Of a stretch of DNA of 33,185 bases, positions 24,204-31,119 are shown one piece after another. The stretch covers positions 1 through 33,185 of the forward strand of contig CALUTG010000016.1 of assembly GCA_944323615.1 (NCBI GenBank). The letters run 5' to 3'. The notes beneath the pieces were generated by a model. That model did no database searches. It was not told the DNA's origin and worked only from the letters and a program-made list of their open reading frames with translations. How positions within the stretch are numbered: position 1 is the first letter of the stretch; the number at the start of each line of letters is the position of its first letter. A program made the position numbers and the translations under genes. The DNA comes from Candidatus Gastranaerophilales bacterium. Lineage in GTDB: Bacteria > Cyanobacteriota > Vampirovibrionia > Gastranaerophilales > Gastranaerophilaceae.

Positions 24204-25745
24204 CTAAGATTTGACCTTTATTTTTCCGAATTCAATGTTATTTATACAGAAATTCTGTCCCTCTTCTTTTGCATAAAAACTCATCTGCAGAGTTTTAAAA
24301 AACGCAGCAGGCAGTTTTTTTATTGCATTAATTTTCTGAGGAGGGTAAATATTTATATCCCAGTGTCCGATATCAAAATATAAAACATTTCTTAGCGTTT
24401 TTGATATAATCCTTCTGATTTTTGTAGTCATTGAATTATAATCTTTTGTATATTCAATATAAAAATCATTGCTGTAATACATATTCAAGGCAATTTTAGG
24501 TGGATATGCAAGAATTTTGCGAGAATTTTCCACACCTAAATTTAAAGGTGTACATTTGTAATAAGCTTCTATAAATTCCCCGTCAAAATCTGACGAAACA
24601 TATTCTTCATAAATCTTTTTGCCCGCAGAATAAAGCTTTCCGCCTATAATTGCACAACAATTAATCTTCTGGGATTTTCTTTTAACCCAGGCTCTTCTTA
24701 AATAATCATAAATCATGATAGTTGAATAATTTTCCTCCTCGCCCGGCAAAAGAAACCAGATTTCATTCCTGTCAGAAGTTACAACAGAAAGTGCTTTAAT
24801 ATTCTCCAGCTCGGAAACCGGAATTGAAAACAATTCATCCTGAATATCAAGTGCAATATTATCTCCGAGAGTCTTATCTCCATTAACAACCTGTAAGAAA
24901 GAAAATACTCCCTTTTTAGTATCATCATAAAAATAAAGCTGTGTGCCGTGAAAAACTAAAGCATTCGGTCCTGCACACCCGCCCGGAGAATCGAACGTTT
25001 TATAAAAAGAATAATCACTTTCATCCACGGCTATCATGCATGATGAATTTTTATGAAAGACAGCAAGAGTACCCAGATACGGGTAAATAGCCGTTATGGT
25101 TTTGACAAACTCTATATATCCAGCAGAAGTTGAAATTTCTGCATCAGAAGTTTTAAAGTCGTAAATATTTTCCTGAACGGAATACCACAAAACCTGACCG
25201 TTAAATACCCAGAGCCTGCCGGAAAAAATTACAAGACCGAGACCTTTAACGGTTCTTCCATCCATATCTTCAAGCTCCATCATTGTAATTTCATCAAGCT
25301 CGCCGTCCTCATTATAGTTATCAAGTTCTATTGAAAGCATTTCTTCCGAATTAGAAAACACCCACAAATCAGACCAGCCCTGAGCAGCATCCGTTGCCGC
25401 AGATTTTCCCGTTACACTAAGTCCATCAACTTTTTGTACTAAGTCTCCGGAATTGGGATAAAAAAGATAAATCTTACCCTCAGTTGAACTTTCCGTATGT
25501 ACAAAAAAGTAAGTAACAGCTTTTTGCACACTTTCAAAAATATTAATAACCGTCTCTCCCGCAGGAATCAGGTCACTAACTGCAATATTTCCGCTAGATG
25601 TCCTTATTCCGACTCCGGAATTAATCTCTGTTGAAAATAATTCCACATTCTGAATATCAGACGCTGTTATAACAGAAGACGAAAAAACCGACGAACTTCT
25701 GTTTATTCCGGAAAAATTATTGCAGATTAAAGAAGTTCTTTGCAT
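24204..25745 (-). CDS. P22 gp10-like tail hub / DNA stabilisation protein
   Basis: A 513-residue beta-rich protein. Repeated W/F-containing blade-like segments (WSDLWVFSNSEEMLSI, VIFSGRLWVFNGQVLWYS, YLGTLAVFHKNSSCMIAV, LVFHGTQLYFYDD, IWFLLPG) suggest the beta-propeller hub of podovirus tails, like P22 gp10. This plugs the portal channel and binds the fibres. It follows the adaptor family gene in transcription order, as in P22-like phages, but with cargo genes between. A good purine-rich Shine-Dalgarno (AAGGAAAGGA) precedes the ATG. Confidence 0.7.
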   Translation of the reverse strand: MQRTSLICNNFSGINRSSSVFSSSVITASDIQNVELFSTEINSGVGIRTSSGNIAVSDLIPAGETVINIFESVQKAVTYFFVHTESSTEGKIYLFYPNSGDLVQKVDGLSVTGKSAATDAAQGWSDLWVFSNSEEMLSIELDNYNEDGELDEITMMELEDMDGRTVKGLGLVIFSGRLWVFNGQVLWYSVQENIYDFKTSDAEISTSAGYIEFVKTITAIYPYLGTLAVFHKNSSCMIAVDESDYSFYKTFDSPGGCAGPNALVFHGTQLYFYDDTKKGVFSFLQVVNGDKTLGDNIALDIQDELFSIPVSELENIKALSVVTSDRNEIWFLLPGEEENYSTIMIYDYLRRAWVKRKSQKINCCAIIGGKLYSAGKKIYEEYVSSDFDGEFIEAYYKCTPLNLGVENSRKILAYPPKIALNMYYSNDFYIEYTKDYNSMTTKIRRIISKTLRNVLYFDIGHWDINIYPPQKINAIKKLPAAFFKTLQMSFYAKEEGQNFCINNIEFGKIKVKS

Positions 25746-25775
25746 AATTTTTTCCTTTCCTTAATAAATGCAACA

Positions 25776-25806
25776 CAAAAAGAGCCCTGCAGCACGCAAA
25801 AGCTCT
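25776..25806 (-). terminator. probable terminator of the Ca-loop gene pair
   Basis: On the minus strand AGAGC (25806-25802) and GCTCT (25785-25781) pair across a GC-containing loop, followed by TTTT. The stem is short, so confidence is moderate. Confidence 0.5.
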
Positions 25807-25834
25807 GAACAAAAAAGAAAACTAAAAGATTATA

Positions 25835-26380
25835 TTATTCTAAAATATCCGCAAGCTGCTTTATCTGCCGCGGATTGTAATAAGCCCTGTTTTCAGCATC
25901 ATATTTGATAATGAAATCTTCAACAGAACAATAAGTATCTTCAAAGTAGATAGATTTAATTTTTAAATCATGATACCCGTTGGTTTTATGCCGCAGAATT
26001 TTAACCCCTCCCCGAGGGAAGAAGTTAACAGCAGCACCGGCATTTTTATACTCCCCACTCTCTCTTTTTTCAAGAATGAAAAGCTGGGTTCCCATTATCC
26101 ATAAATCATCCGCCTGCCTGCTATATCCCACAACTTCATCCACCCCGTCGCCGTTTAAATCTACAAAAACAGCGAGGATTCGTTCCGGTGTTATATTTTT
26201 ATACATATAAAAATCCATATCTTTTGAAAATTGAATAAGGAATTCTGTCAGTATTTTAGCCGCATCCAAATTGTTTTTCTTAAAATTGATGCTTGAATTA
26301 AAGAACAAAAATATCCAACACATTGTAATTAATATAACAACACTAAGTATTAATACGGTAATTTTTATTCTTTGACTCAT
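25835..26380 (-). CDS. exported/anchored Ca-loop protein B
   Basis: A 181-residue protein with an N-terminal membrane anchor (about residues 8-28). The central FVDLNGDGVDEVVGY carries a D-x-N-x-D-G-x-x-E calcium-binding loop as in VCBS/FG-GAP or dockerin-type modules. TQLFILE follows, and a conserved YNP/R-x-x-QI end. It is the tandem paralogue of the gene just upstream (26384-26911), 3 bases away, with its own AGGA Shine-Dalgarno. It has no typical phage structural role; it looks like cargo. Confidence 0.75.
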   Translation of the reverse strand: MSQRIKITVLILSVVILITMCWIFLFFNSSINFKKNNLDAAKILTEFLIQFSKDMDFYMYKNITPERILAVFVDLNGDGVDEVVGYSRQADDLWIMGTQLFILEKRESGEYKNAGAAVNFFPRGGVKILRHKTNGYHDLKIKSIYFEDTYCSVEDFIIKYDAENRAYYNPRQIKQLADILE

Positions 26381-26383
26381 GTA

Positions 26384-26911
26384 TCATCCTAAATATTTTT
26401 TCAGATTCTGTTGTATCTGGGTTTCATTCTTATAGACATTGCCGTTATATTTAAGAATAAATTTCCTATCCTCAAATAACCCATCGTTTTGAATAAACAA
26501 AGACCAAAGCTGTATATCTCTAAATCCATTTTCTTTAGATCTTAAAATAACCAAATTTTTATCCGGATAAAAGTTAGAATAGCGACAAATATTTCTATAA
26601 TCAAAATTATATCCGCCGCGTTGGAGAATAAATAAAGTTGTTCCGGCAATTCCTGTATACAATTCTGATTTAATATAACCCACAACTTCATCCACCCCGT
26701 CGCCGTTTAAATCTACAAAAACAGCGCGAACATCTTCCGGTGAAACTACTTCTTTATCCGGTTTGCTATTTACGGCTGTTTTATACAAAATCTCCGCAGC
26801 AGACAGGTTATTTTGTTTATCAAGATCTATAGTCCTTGGTGCAACTAAACAGAAAACAACAATATCTAAGATAAAAATAATAAAAATTCCTAACAACCAA
26901 AATCTTTTCAT
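26384..26911 (-). CDS. exported/anchored Ca-loop protein A
   Basis: A 175-residue paralogue of the following gene. It has an N-terminal anchor (MKRFWLLGIFIIFILDIVVFC) with a Cys at the end that is not a clear lipobox. AVFVDLNGDGVDEVVGY carries the calcium loop, followed by TTLFILQRGG. No Shine-Dalgarno precedes the ATG, but a TAGAAT box sits 6 bases upstream, suggesting a leaderless bicistronic mRNA. With the terminator at 25776-25806 the pair forms a free-standing unit inside the phage block. Confidence 0.75.
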   Translation of the reverse strand: MKRFWLLGIFIIFILDIVVFCLVAPRTIDLDKQNNLSAAEILYKTAVNSKPDKEVVSPEDVRAVFVDLNGDGVDEVVGYIKSELYTGIAGTTLFILQRGGYNFDYRNICRYSNFYPDKNLVILRSKENGFRDIQLWSLFIQNDGLFEDRKFILKYNGNVYKNETQIQQNLKKYLG

Positions 26912-26917
26912 ACCATA

Positions 26918-26923
26918 ATTCTA
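26918..26923 (-). promoter_or_regulatory. -10 box, likely leaderless start of the Ca-loop pair
   Basis: TAGAAT on the minus strand, then 6 bases (TATGGT), then the ATG at 26911. No clear -35 and no Shine-Dalgarno. Confidence 0.45.
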
Positions 26924-27107
26924 CAATAAAAAATTTTACTTATACTAAAGCCACCACCTCCTTTTTTCAGTGTTAATATTTATTGCGTTTTTTACTTAAA
27001 AATAAATTCAATTTTACATTTCTTAATATTTGGGCTTAAAAAAGGCAATTTTTTGTAATAGATATACTTTATATATATGTAAGAGATAAATACAGGAGCT
27101 TTATAAG

Positions 27108-27398
27108 ATGTTATTCACTACTAATACAGTTAACAACGAAGAACTTAACTCTATTAACAACTTCTTCAAACAGTATGACAAAGAAATTGAAGTAGTTGAC
27201 GTGAATGACGTTGTTGAAGAAACTCCTGTTTCTAAATACATCTCTTCACTTGTTTCTTCTCAGTATCAAAAATCTGTTGAAGATATAGAAAACACCAAAG
27301 TCGGTAACAGAATCGTCAGAAAAAGATCCCTCCAGCAGGTTATGAGAGAATCTTTCTTCTACGGCGCTAACAGATTCGGTAACAATTTCATCGCTTAA
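27108..27398 (+). CDS. 96-residue gene of unknown function, high-expression codons
   Basis: I do not recognise this protein (MLFTTNTVNNEELNS...). The N-terminal half is acidic; the C-terminal half is basic (VGNRIVRKRSLQQVMRES) and ends in FFYGANRFGNNFIA, a charge split that could allow self-assembly or nucleic acid binding. Codons (AAC, TTC, CTT, TCT) resemble rpsB and tsf rather than neighbouring phage genes. AGGAG lies 10 bases before the ATG. It opposes the phage genes and has its own terminator, typical of a lysogenic-conversion 'moron'. Confidence 0.75.
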   Translation: MLFTTNTVNNEELNSINNFFKQYDKEIEVVDVNDVVEETPVSKYISSLVSSQYQKSVEDIENTKVGNRIVRKRSLQQVMRESFFYGANRFGNNFIA

Positions 27399-27468
27399 TA
27401 CTTTTGAATCTTATTAAATAACTTAAATAACTCTTATATTTACATCTTACATCTTACAAAAATTTTTA

Positions 27469-27491
27469 ACCCCATTTCGGGGTCTTTTTTT
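27469..27491 (+). terminator. intrinsic terminator of the 96-residue gene
   Basis: ACCCC (27469-27473) and GGGGT (27479-27483) with loop ATTTC, then C and seven T. Confidence 0.88.
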
Positions 27492-27508
27492 GCCCATAAA
27501 CAGGGAAT

Positions 27509-28168
27509 TTACTGAATAATACGTTTGTCCGTCTCAAGAGCCTTTGCATACTTAACCAATAGTCTATAAGCTTTATCAGCCTGCTTTTTGTAAGCTGAAT
27601 AGTTTTCATCGCTTTCAGATGCTATAGAATTAATCATTGCCTTTGTAATAATTGCATCTTTCATCAATACTTCAAGATGAGGCGGAACAGAGAGAATATC
27701 ATCCTGATTCTTGAGGGTATAAATCTCTTCCCCGCTTGCAGTTTCACCGATAGCAAGAGTAGAATAATCTATCGTAACGATGGATTTCACAACAGGAGAC
27801 GGATAAAGAACTATTTTATCTCCTTTTATAAAGAACCCTTCCGGCATCCCGCATTTGTGTTCTAAACTTTCAGGATTTTCAATCAAATCAAGAAATTTTG
27901 AATTAAGTTTAACTAAATATTTACCTCCGGAATCTTTTTTGATAAGCCCGTTTGGCAAGTCATACGCATCCGTACCAGGGATGGTGAGTATAACATGAGT
28001 TCGCTCCCTGAACGGAAAATCGTAAGAAGAGTAAATATCCACAATAGCTTTATTCAAAGCCAAAACAAGTGAATCTTCAAACTCAGATTCAGAAGCAGCA
28101 TCGTTGTCATACATTGACCACTCTTGCGATGCCGCTGTGTTGTACAAATCAAGTAATGTTAACGTCAT
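27509..28168 (-). CDS. podovirus-type head-tail adaptor
   Basis: A 219-residue protein resembling the portal-attached adaptor family (P22 gp4 / T7 gp11-like). Helical ends (LTLLDLYNTAASQEW; SAYKKQADKAYRLLVKYAKALETD) surround a beta section (FPFRERTHVILTIPGTDAYDLPNG, GDKIVLYPSPVVKSIVTIDYS). The ATG at 28168 (MTLTLLDLY) has AAAGGAGG upstream; an in-frame TTG at 28237 would add residues without a ribosome site. A portal gene would be expected just upstream but is absent. Confidence 0.7.
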   Translation of the reverse strand: MTLTLLDLYNTAASQEWSMYDNDAASESEFEDSLVLALNKAIVDIYSSYDFPFRERTHVILTIPGTDAYDLPNGLIKKDSGGKYLVKLNSKFLDLIENPESLEHKCGMPEGFFIKGDKIVLYPSPVVKSIVTIDYSTLAIGETASGEEIYTLKNQDDILSVPPHLEVLMKDAIITKAMINSIASESDENYSAYKKQADKAYRLLVKYAKALETDKRIIQ

Positions 28169-28340
28169 AAAACCTCCTTTAAATTGTAATCTATCATAAT
28201 TTTTTATTTTTACCGATTCCACTTTTGCATTTTCCAAGAAGAAAAAGATTGCAATTTTACATTTCCTCCAAACTACTAAACATAATTACTAACACTATTT
28301 TATTCTTCTTGGGTAATAAACTTATCGTTTAACATTATTA

Positions 28341-28369
28341 TTGACCTCCTATAAAATCTTGATTAATAT
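28341..28369 (+). promoter_or_regulatory. leaderless sigma70-type promoter for the 28377 gene
   Basis: TTGACC (28341-28346), 17 bases, TAATAT (28364-28369), then 7 bases to the ATG at 28377. No Shine-Dalgarno. Confidence 0.75.
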
Positions 28370-28376
28370 ATAAATT

Positions 28377-28766
28377 ATGCAGCTACCTAAAACCAGTAAA
28401 TATAAGACAATAAATTTCTTTAACTATCTCTTTTATACGAGTATTCTTGTATATGTCCCTTTTATCATTTACAGACTCAACCACTATAGTGAAAAAGAGC
28501 ATGTCGTACTTGTAATTGACTGGATTTTAAATACTTTAATTTTCTTTTTTCCGGTTTTCGTAGTACTTATTCAGACATTAATTTTTTCCAAATCCGAATA
28601 TGTAATCTCAAACAGTGACAAAAAGTTCTTTGATAATCCTACAGATAGAAAGAAAATTTTTCAGAAGATAGTTACAAATACTGCTTTAACACTATTTTTT
28701 ATCTTTCTTATTATTTACTTATTACTTACTATATATCTTATTTATCTAAGTTACGGAATTGACTAA
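28377..28766 (+). CDS. small two- or three-span membrane protein
   Basis: A 129-residue protein with hydrophobic segments at about residues 17-33, 47-68 and 101-126. Family unknown. It opposes the phage genes, sits between the lysis gene and the adaptor where portal and capsid genes would be expected, and has its own leaderless promoter. The stop is 4 bases from the end of the transglycosylase gene, tail to tail. Exclusion or immunity function is possible but unproven. Confidence 0.7.
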   Translation: MQLPKTSKYKTINFFNYLFYTSILVYVPFIIYRLNHYSEKEHVVLVIDWILNTLIFFFPVFVVLIQTLIFSKSEYVISNSDKKFFDNPTDRKKIFQKIVTNTALTLFFIFLIIYLLLTIYLIYLSYGID

Positions 28767-28770
28767 TAAT

Positions 28771-29271
28771 TTAGCCAGTAACTTCTGACACATCGTAATC
28801 CGCGAACTGTTTCATATAACTTTCTATACTTGTTCCAAAACCGTCCCGGCTGTTATTTTTCCCGCCGCTCTTTAAATAATCTATAACCGCACCCGCGCCT
28901 TTGAGATGAGCACCGGCAAGCAGACCGGATGAAGTTATTTTATACCCGTTTATAACCAGACCTAAATACTTATCCGCACCTACAGCCTTTAAATATCCCC
29001 ACTGTTTTTTCTTAAAAGCAATTTGAGAATTTTCCTGAGCCTTAGGATTATTTAAAAAATCTTGAATTGACCAAACGCCGTCCTTTCCCATAAATTCTCC
29101 GCGCCAGTCATTATTATATATATGGGAAGGCTTTTTGTAATATCCTGCATCAATTAGAGCCGCTTCACCCATCTGGTATTTACCGGCATAACCGTATTTA
29201 TTAAAAGCTTTATAATTCCCGCCAGATTCTCTTGCGCCGAGATCATTTAAAAATTGCTGAAACGTTTTCAT
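28771..29271 (-). CDS. phage lytic-transglycosylase-like endolysin
   Basis: A 166-residue muramidase-type protein without a signal peptide. The N-terminus FLNDLGARESGGNYKAFNKYGYAGKYQMG has the SLT-like E-S-G-G catalytic motif (Glu15) and the G-Y-x-G-x-Y-Q-M-G motif, followed by AALIDAGYY. The fold is that of phage and VgrG-linked lysozymes that cut peptidoglycan. Without an export signal it needs a holin or delivery with the virion. The ATG overlaps the previous stop (TAATG), with GAGGAGGGG upstream. Confidence 0.85.
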   Translation of the reverse strand: MKTFQQFLNDLGARESGGNYKAFNKYGYAGKYQMGEAALIDAGYYKKPSHIYNNDWRGEFMGKDGVWSIQDFLNNPKAQENSQIAFKKKQWGYLKAVGADKYLGLVINGYKITSSGLLAGAHLKGAGAVIDYLKSGGKNNSRDGFGTSIESYMKQFADYDVSEVTG

Positions 29272-29474
29272 TATTTCCCCTCCTCATCCAGAACTTTGGA
29301 TAATATAGATTTATCATCCTGAACTTTTTCTGCTTTTTTAATCCTGTCGCGGAATTTTTTTCCGTTCTTTTCAAGGATTTTGTAATCCGACGGGAATTTT
29401 TCTTTCAATTCTTTTGCAATATTATCCGGCAAAACAAAGATATGGCCGGTCGGAATAAATTCTATCTTGTACAT
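29271..29474 (-). CDS. small basic phage protein before the endolysin
   Basis: A 67-residue protein of unknown function. It has a short beta start (MYKIEFIPTGHIFVLPDN) and then a Lys-rich helical part (KEKFPSDYKILEKNGKKFRDRIKKAEKVQ). GGGGAG lies upstream. It is coupled to the endolysin by a 1-base overlap. Confidence 0.65.
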   Translation of the reverse strand: MYKIEFIPTGHIFVLPDNIAKELKEKFPSDYKILEKNGKKFRDRIKKAEKVQDDKSILSKVLDEEGK

Positions 29475-29486
29475 GGTTTTTCTCCC

Positions 29487-29633
29487 CTAAATTAAATCTT
29501 CCAGCATTTGAGAAATCTCTTTATCTGACATATCCTTCAGAGGTTTTGTGTTATACTTTTTCTTTAAAATATCCAGAGGAGAAATTTCTCCCCAGACTAA
29601 TTCTTTTTCGTTTTGAAAATTCTTATCCGTCAT
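29487..29633 (-). CDS. 48-residue ORF at the start of the lysis group
   Basis: A short ORF with a good ribosome site (AAAGGAATTAATT before the ATG). It begins MTDKNFQNEKELVWG and ends SDKEISQMLEDLI. Its first four residues and its 5' sequence match the start of the lipase at 30272-31027, but the proteins diverge at once. It is 12 bases before the 67-residue gene. It may be a small phage protein or what remains after recombination at this promoter. Confidence 0.6.
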   Translation of the reverse strand: MTDKNFQNEKELVWGEISPLDILKKKYNTKPLKDMSDKEISQMLEDLI

Positions 29634-29725
29634 AATTAATTCCTTTCTTTATTAACATGTGATACAATCACAATATGAAACTTGATTCTTATTTCAAAAA
29701 TCTCCCCAATATGTGGAGTGCTAAT
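29623..29725. repeat. duplicated divergent promoter segment, copy 1
   Basis: About 100 bases covering the start of the 48-residue ORF, the promoter and the first 17 codons of the membrane protein. They match 31017-31119 with about five differences by eye. Confidence 0.85.
29658..29672. promoter_or_regulatory. palindromic operator over an extended -10, copy 1
   Basis: TGTGAT-ACA-ATCACA is a perfect inverted repeat. It contains the extended -10 TGATACAAT (29660-29668); the ATG of the membrane protein follows 6 bases after the -10. On the minus strand TGTTAATAA (29659-29651) may be the -10 for the phage side. Confidence 0.65.
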
Positions 29726-30268
29726 TTCTTAGCTATGCTGGGTTTTGTTAGCTTTATATTTTCTATTATTGGTATTGCTTCCTTAATTTTTTATTCGCAT
29801 ATCAATATAGATATGCCATATAAAATTGGAGCATCAATAAAAGACATCGGCTGGTATTTTATATTGATTCAGGGCTCTCTATTACCGGTCATTTGTTTGC
29901 TTGGAATATTACCTATAATTACTCAGTACGGTATTTTAATGAGACCAAGTAAAAACACTCATCTGCAAATATTATTACTTGCCGTAGTTATAACATTATG
30001 CACACTGCCAAGCTACATATTCTATGCCGAAAACGGAAGCGGATTCTTCTTTGCTTTTATTCCATTCTTTTGCTATCCGGTTTTAATTGCAGTATTTTTT
30101 ATATTTATTACATTGTTATTTATAGATTTAATTTTAAAAAAACAAATTCCTAATAAAAACCTTGTGAAAAATAAGTACTACAAGTTTATAGTAAATATTT
30201 TTTTCTGGTATTCAATTGTTATTTTCATTCTTGCTTTTATTACAATATATAAAATTCATCAGATTTAA
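29675..30268 (+). CDS. polytopic membrane protein, array copy 1
   Basis: A 197-residue protein with about five membrane segments (about residues 17-41, 59-86, 98-117, 123-151 and 173-193). The N-terminal SYFKNLPNMWSAN is shared by all three copies, as is the C-terminal pattern K-Q-I-P and N-I-F-F. The central part differs strongly from copies 2 and 3. It has no Shine-Dalgarno and a leaderless-type promoter. It runs tail to tail with lipase 1, 3 bases apart. Function unknown; immunity to a membrane-acting lipase is one hypothesis. Confidence 0.8.
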   Translation: MKLDSYFKNLPNMWSANFLAMLGFVSFIFSIIGIASLIFYSHINIDMPYKIGASIKDIGWYFILIQGSLLPVICLLGILPIITQYGILMRPSKNTHLQILLLAVVITLCTLPSYIFYAENGSGFFFAFIPFFCYPVLIAVFFIFITLLFIDLILKKQIPNKNLVKNKYYKFIVNIFFWYSIVIFILAFITIYKIHQI

Positions 30269-30271
30269 AAT

Positions 30272-31027
30272 TTAATAAGGATAAACATAATTTTTTATTT
30301 TGTCTTGCATTTTTTGCATATTGTTATGAAGATAGTTTTTAACTTTATTTGTTGTATATTCCATCTTATTTTCTACTCTATTTAGAATATTCTTATGTCT
30401 CTTTAAATCCTGTGGTGTTCTAAATTCTCTGTCAGCCAAAGAATTCATGGCGCGAGAAAAGTGAGGAATTTGATTACTTTTACTGTTTACTGCATATGTT
30501 GTACCGATATGATTTTCAGCATTAAACATTGTTATAGGATCCCATTCATTTATATAATTAATCAAATTATCATCTTTAAATTTTGTACCTTCTATAAACA
30601 TATTTTTAATGCCATATGGATTAAATGTAACCGCATTTCCGCCACGTACACCTGAAACAATAGCCCCTAAACTACCTCCCAATGACTCTCCGGTCATTGT
30701 AATATCAAGATTTGGATACTTTTCCAGTGTTTTATCATAAAGATTCAACGCATCTATTGCTTGCATTGGAAGTCTTTTTTGAGCCATATATACATCATTT
30801 TTTATATCCTTTTTGGCTTCTCCAGGTTTTAAATCAGTTCCTCTATATGCAATTATTATATCCTTACCATTTGATAAAACATCTGCATAGAAACCATTAT
30901 CATCATTTTTTCCAACATCAATAACTTTATATCCTGATGGCAAAGATGTTTTACCATCATGATATGAATATAATGCTGCTTGCTTTAGTAGCTCATGGTA
31001 CTTTATATCATCTTTTTTATCCGTCAT
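30272..31027 (-). CDS. class-3-type lipase/phospholipase 1
   Basis: A 251-residue alpha/beta hydrolase. Catalytic residues line up as Ser115 in TGESLGGSLG, Asp163 in INEWDP and His173 in NHIG. The oxyanion-side motif IIAYRGTD and the segment NDVYMAQKRLPMQAIDA are typical of lipase class 3/Mbeg1-like proteins. The nucleophile elbow is GESLG rather than the commoner GHSLG. There is no signal peptide. I place the start at 31027 (MTDKK) because this aligns residue for residue with lipase 2 (KYHE at 9-12); an ATG at 31039 arises from a base change in the old Shine-Dalgarno. Confidence 0.85.
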   Translation of the reverse strand: MTDKKDDIKYHELLKQAALYSYHDGKTSLPSGYKVIDVGKNDDNGFYADVLSNGKDIIIAYRGTDLKPGEAKKDIKNDVYMAQKRLPMQAIDALNLYDKTLEKYPNLDITMTGESLGGSLGAIVSGVRGGNAVTFNPYGIKNMFIEGTKFKDDNLINYINEWDPITMFNAENHIGTTYAVNSKSNQIPHFSRAMNSLADREFRTPQDLKRHKNILNRVENKMEYTTNKVKNYLHNNMQKMQDKIKNYVYPY

Positions 31028-31119
31028 AATTAATTCCATTCTTTATTAACATGTGATACAATCACAATATGAAACTTAATTCTTATTTCAAAAATCTTCC
31101 CGACATGTGGAGTGCTAAT
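31017..31119. repeat. duplicated divergent promoter segment, copy 2
   Basis: Partner of 29623-29725. One of the few differences changes AAGGA to ATGGA in the minus-strand ribosome site and creates an upstream in-frame ATG for the lipase. Confidence 0.85.
31052..31066. promoter_or_regulatory. palindromic operator over an extended -10, copy 2
   Basis: The same 15-base palindrome TGTGATACAATCACA as at 29658-29672, between lipase 1 and membrane protein copy 2. The -10 TACAAT ends 6 bases before the ATG at 31069. Confidence 0.65.

Larger units (their letters stand above)
17152..29633 (-). mobile_element. podovirus-like prophage module, apparently without head genes
   Basis: A compact minus-strand block of phage late genes: lysis-type gene, head-tail adaptor, gp10-like hub, internal protein, small membrane protein, fibre proteins and large terminase, mostly with 1-44 base overlaps or tiny gaps. 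It is interrupted by cargo genes with their own signals (25776-26923, 27108-27491, 28341-28766). Portal, capsid, scaffold, small terminase, integrase and repressor are not visible. The limits are those of the recognisable genes; no att repeats were found. Confidence 0.8.

Noticed and set aside
27009-28265. 14-base direct repeat CAATTTTACATTTC at 27009-27022 and 28252-28265, considered as an att or insertion repeat
   Set aside because: The repeat is short and AT-rich, and it does not bound the whole element or either cargo gene cleanly; chance is adequate.
17152-29633. Gene transfer agent or tailocin interpretation
   Set aside because: A tailocin would not normally keep an intact terminase, and a gene transfer agent would need capsid and portal genes that are not seen; remnant or split prophage explains the content more simply.
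29658-29672. Canonical CRP or FNR site
   Set aside because: TGTGA and TCACA are separated by 5 bases rather than the 6 of CRP, and FNR half-sites (TTGAT) are not matched; kept as an unnamed operator.
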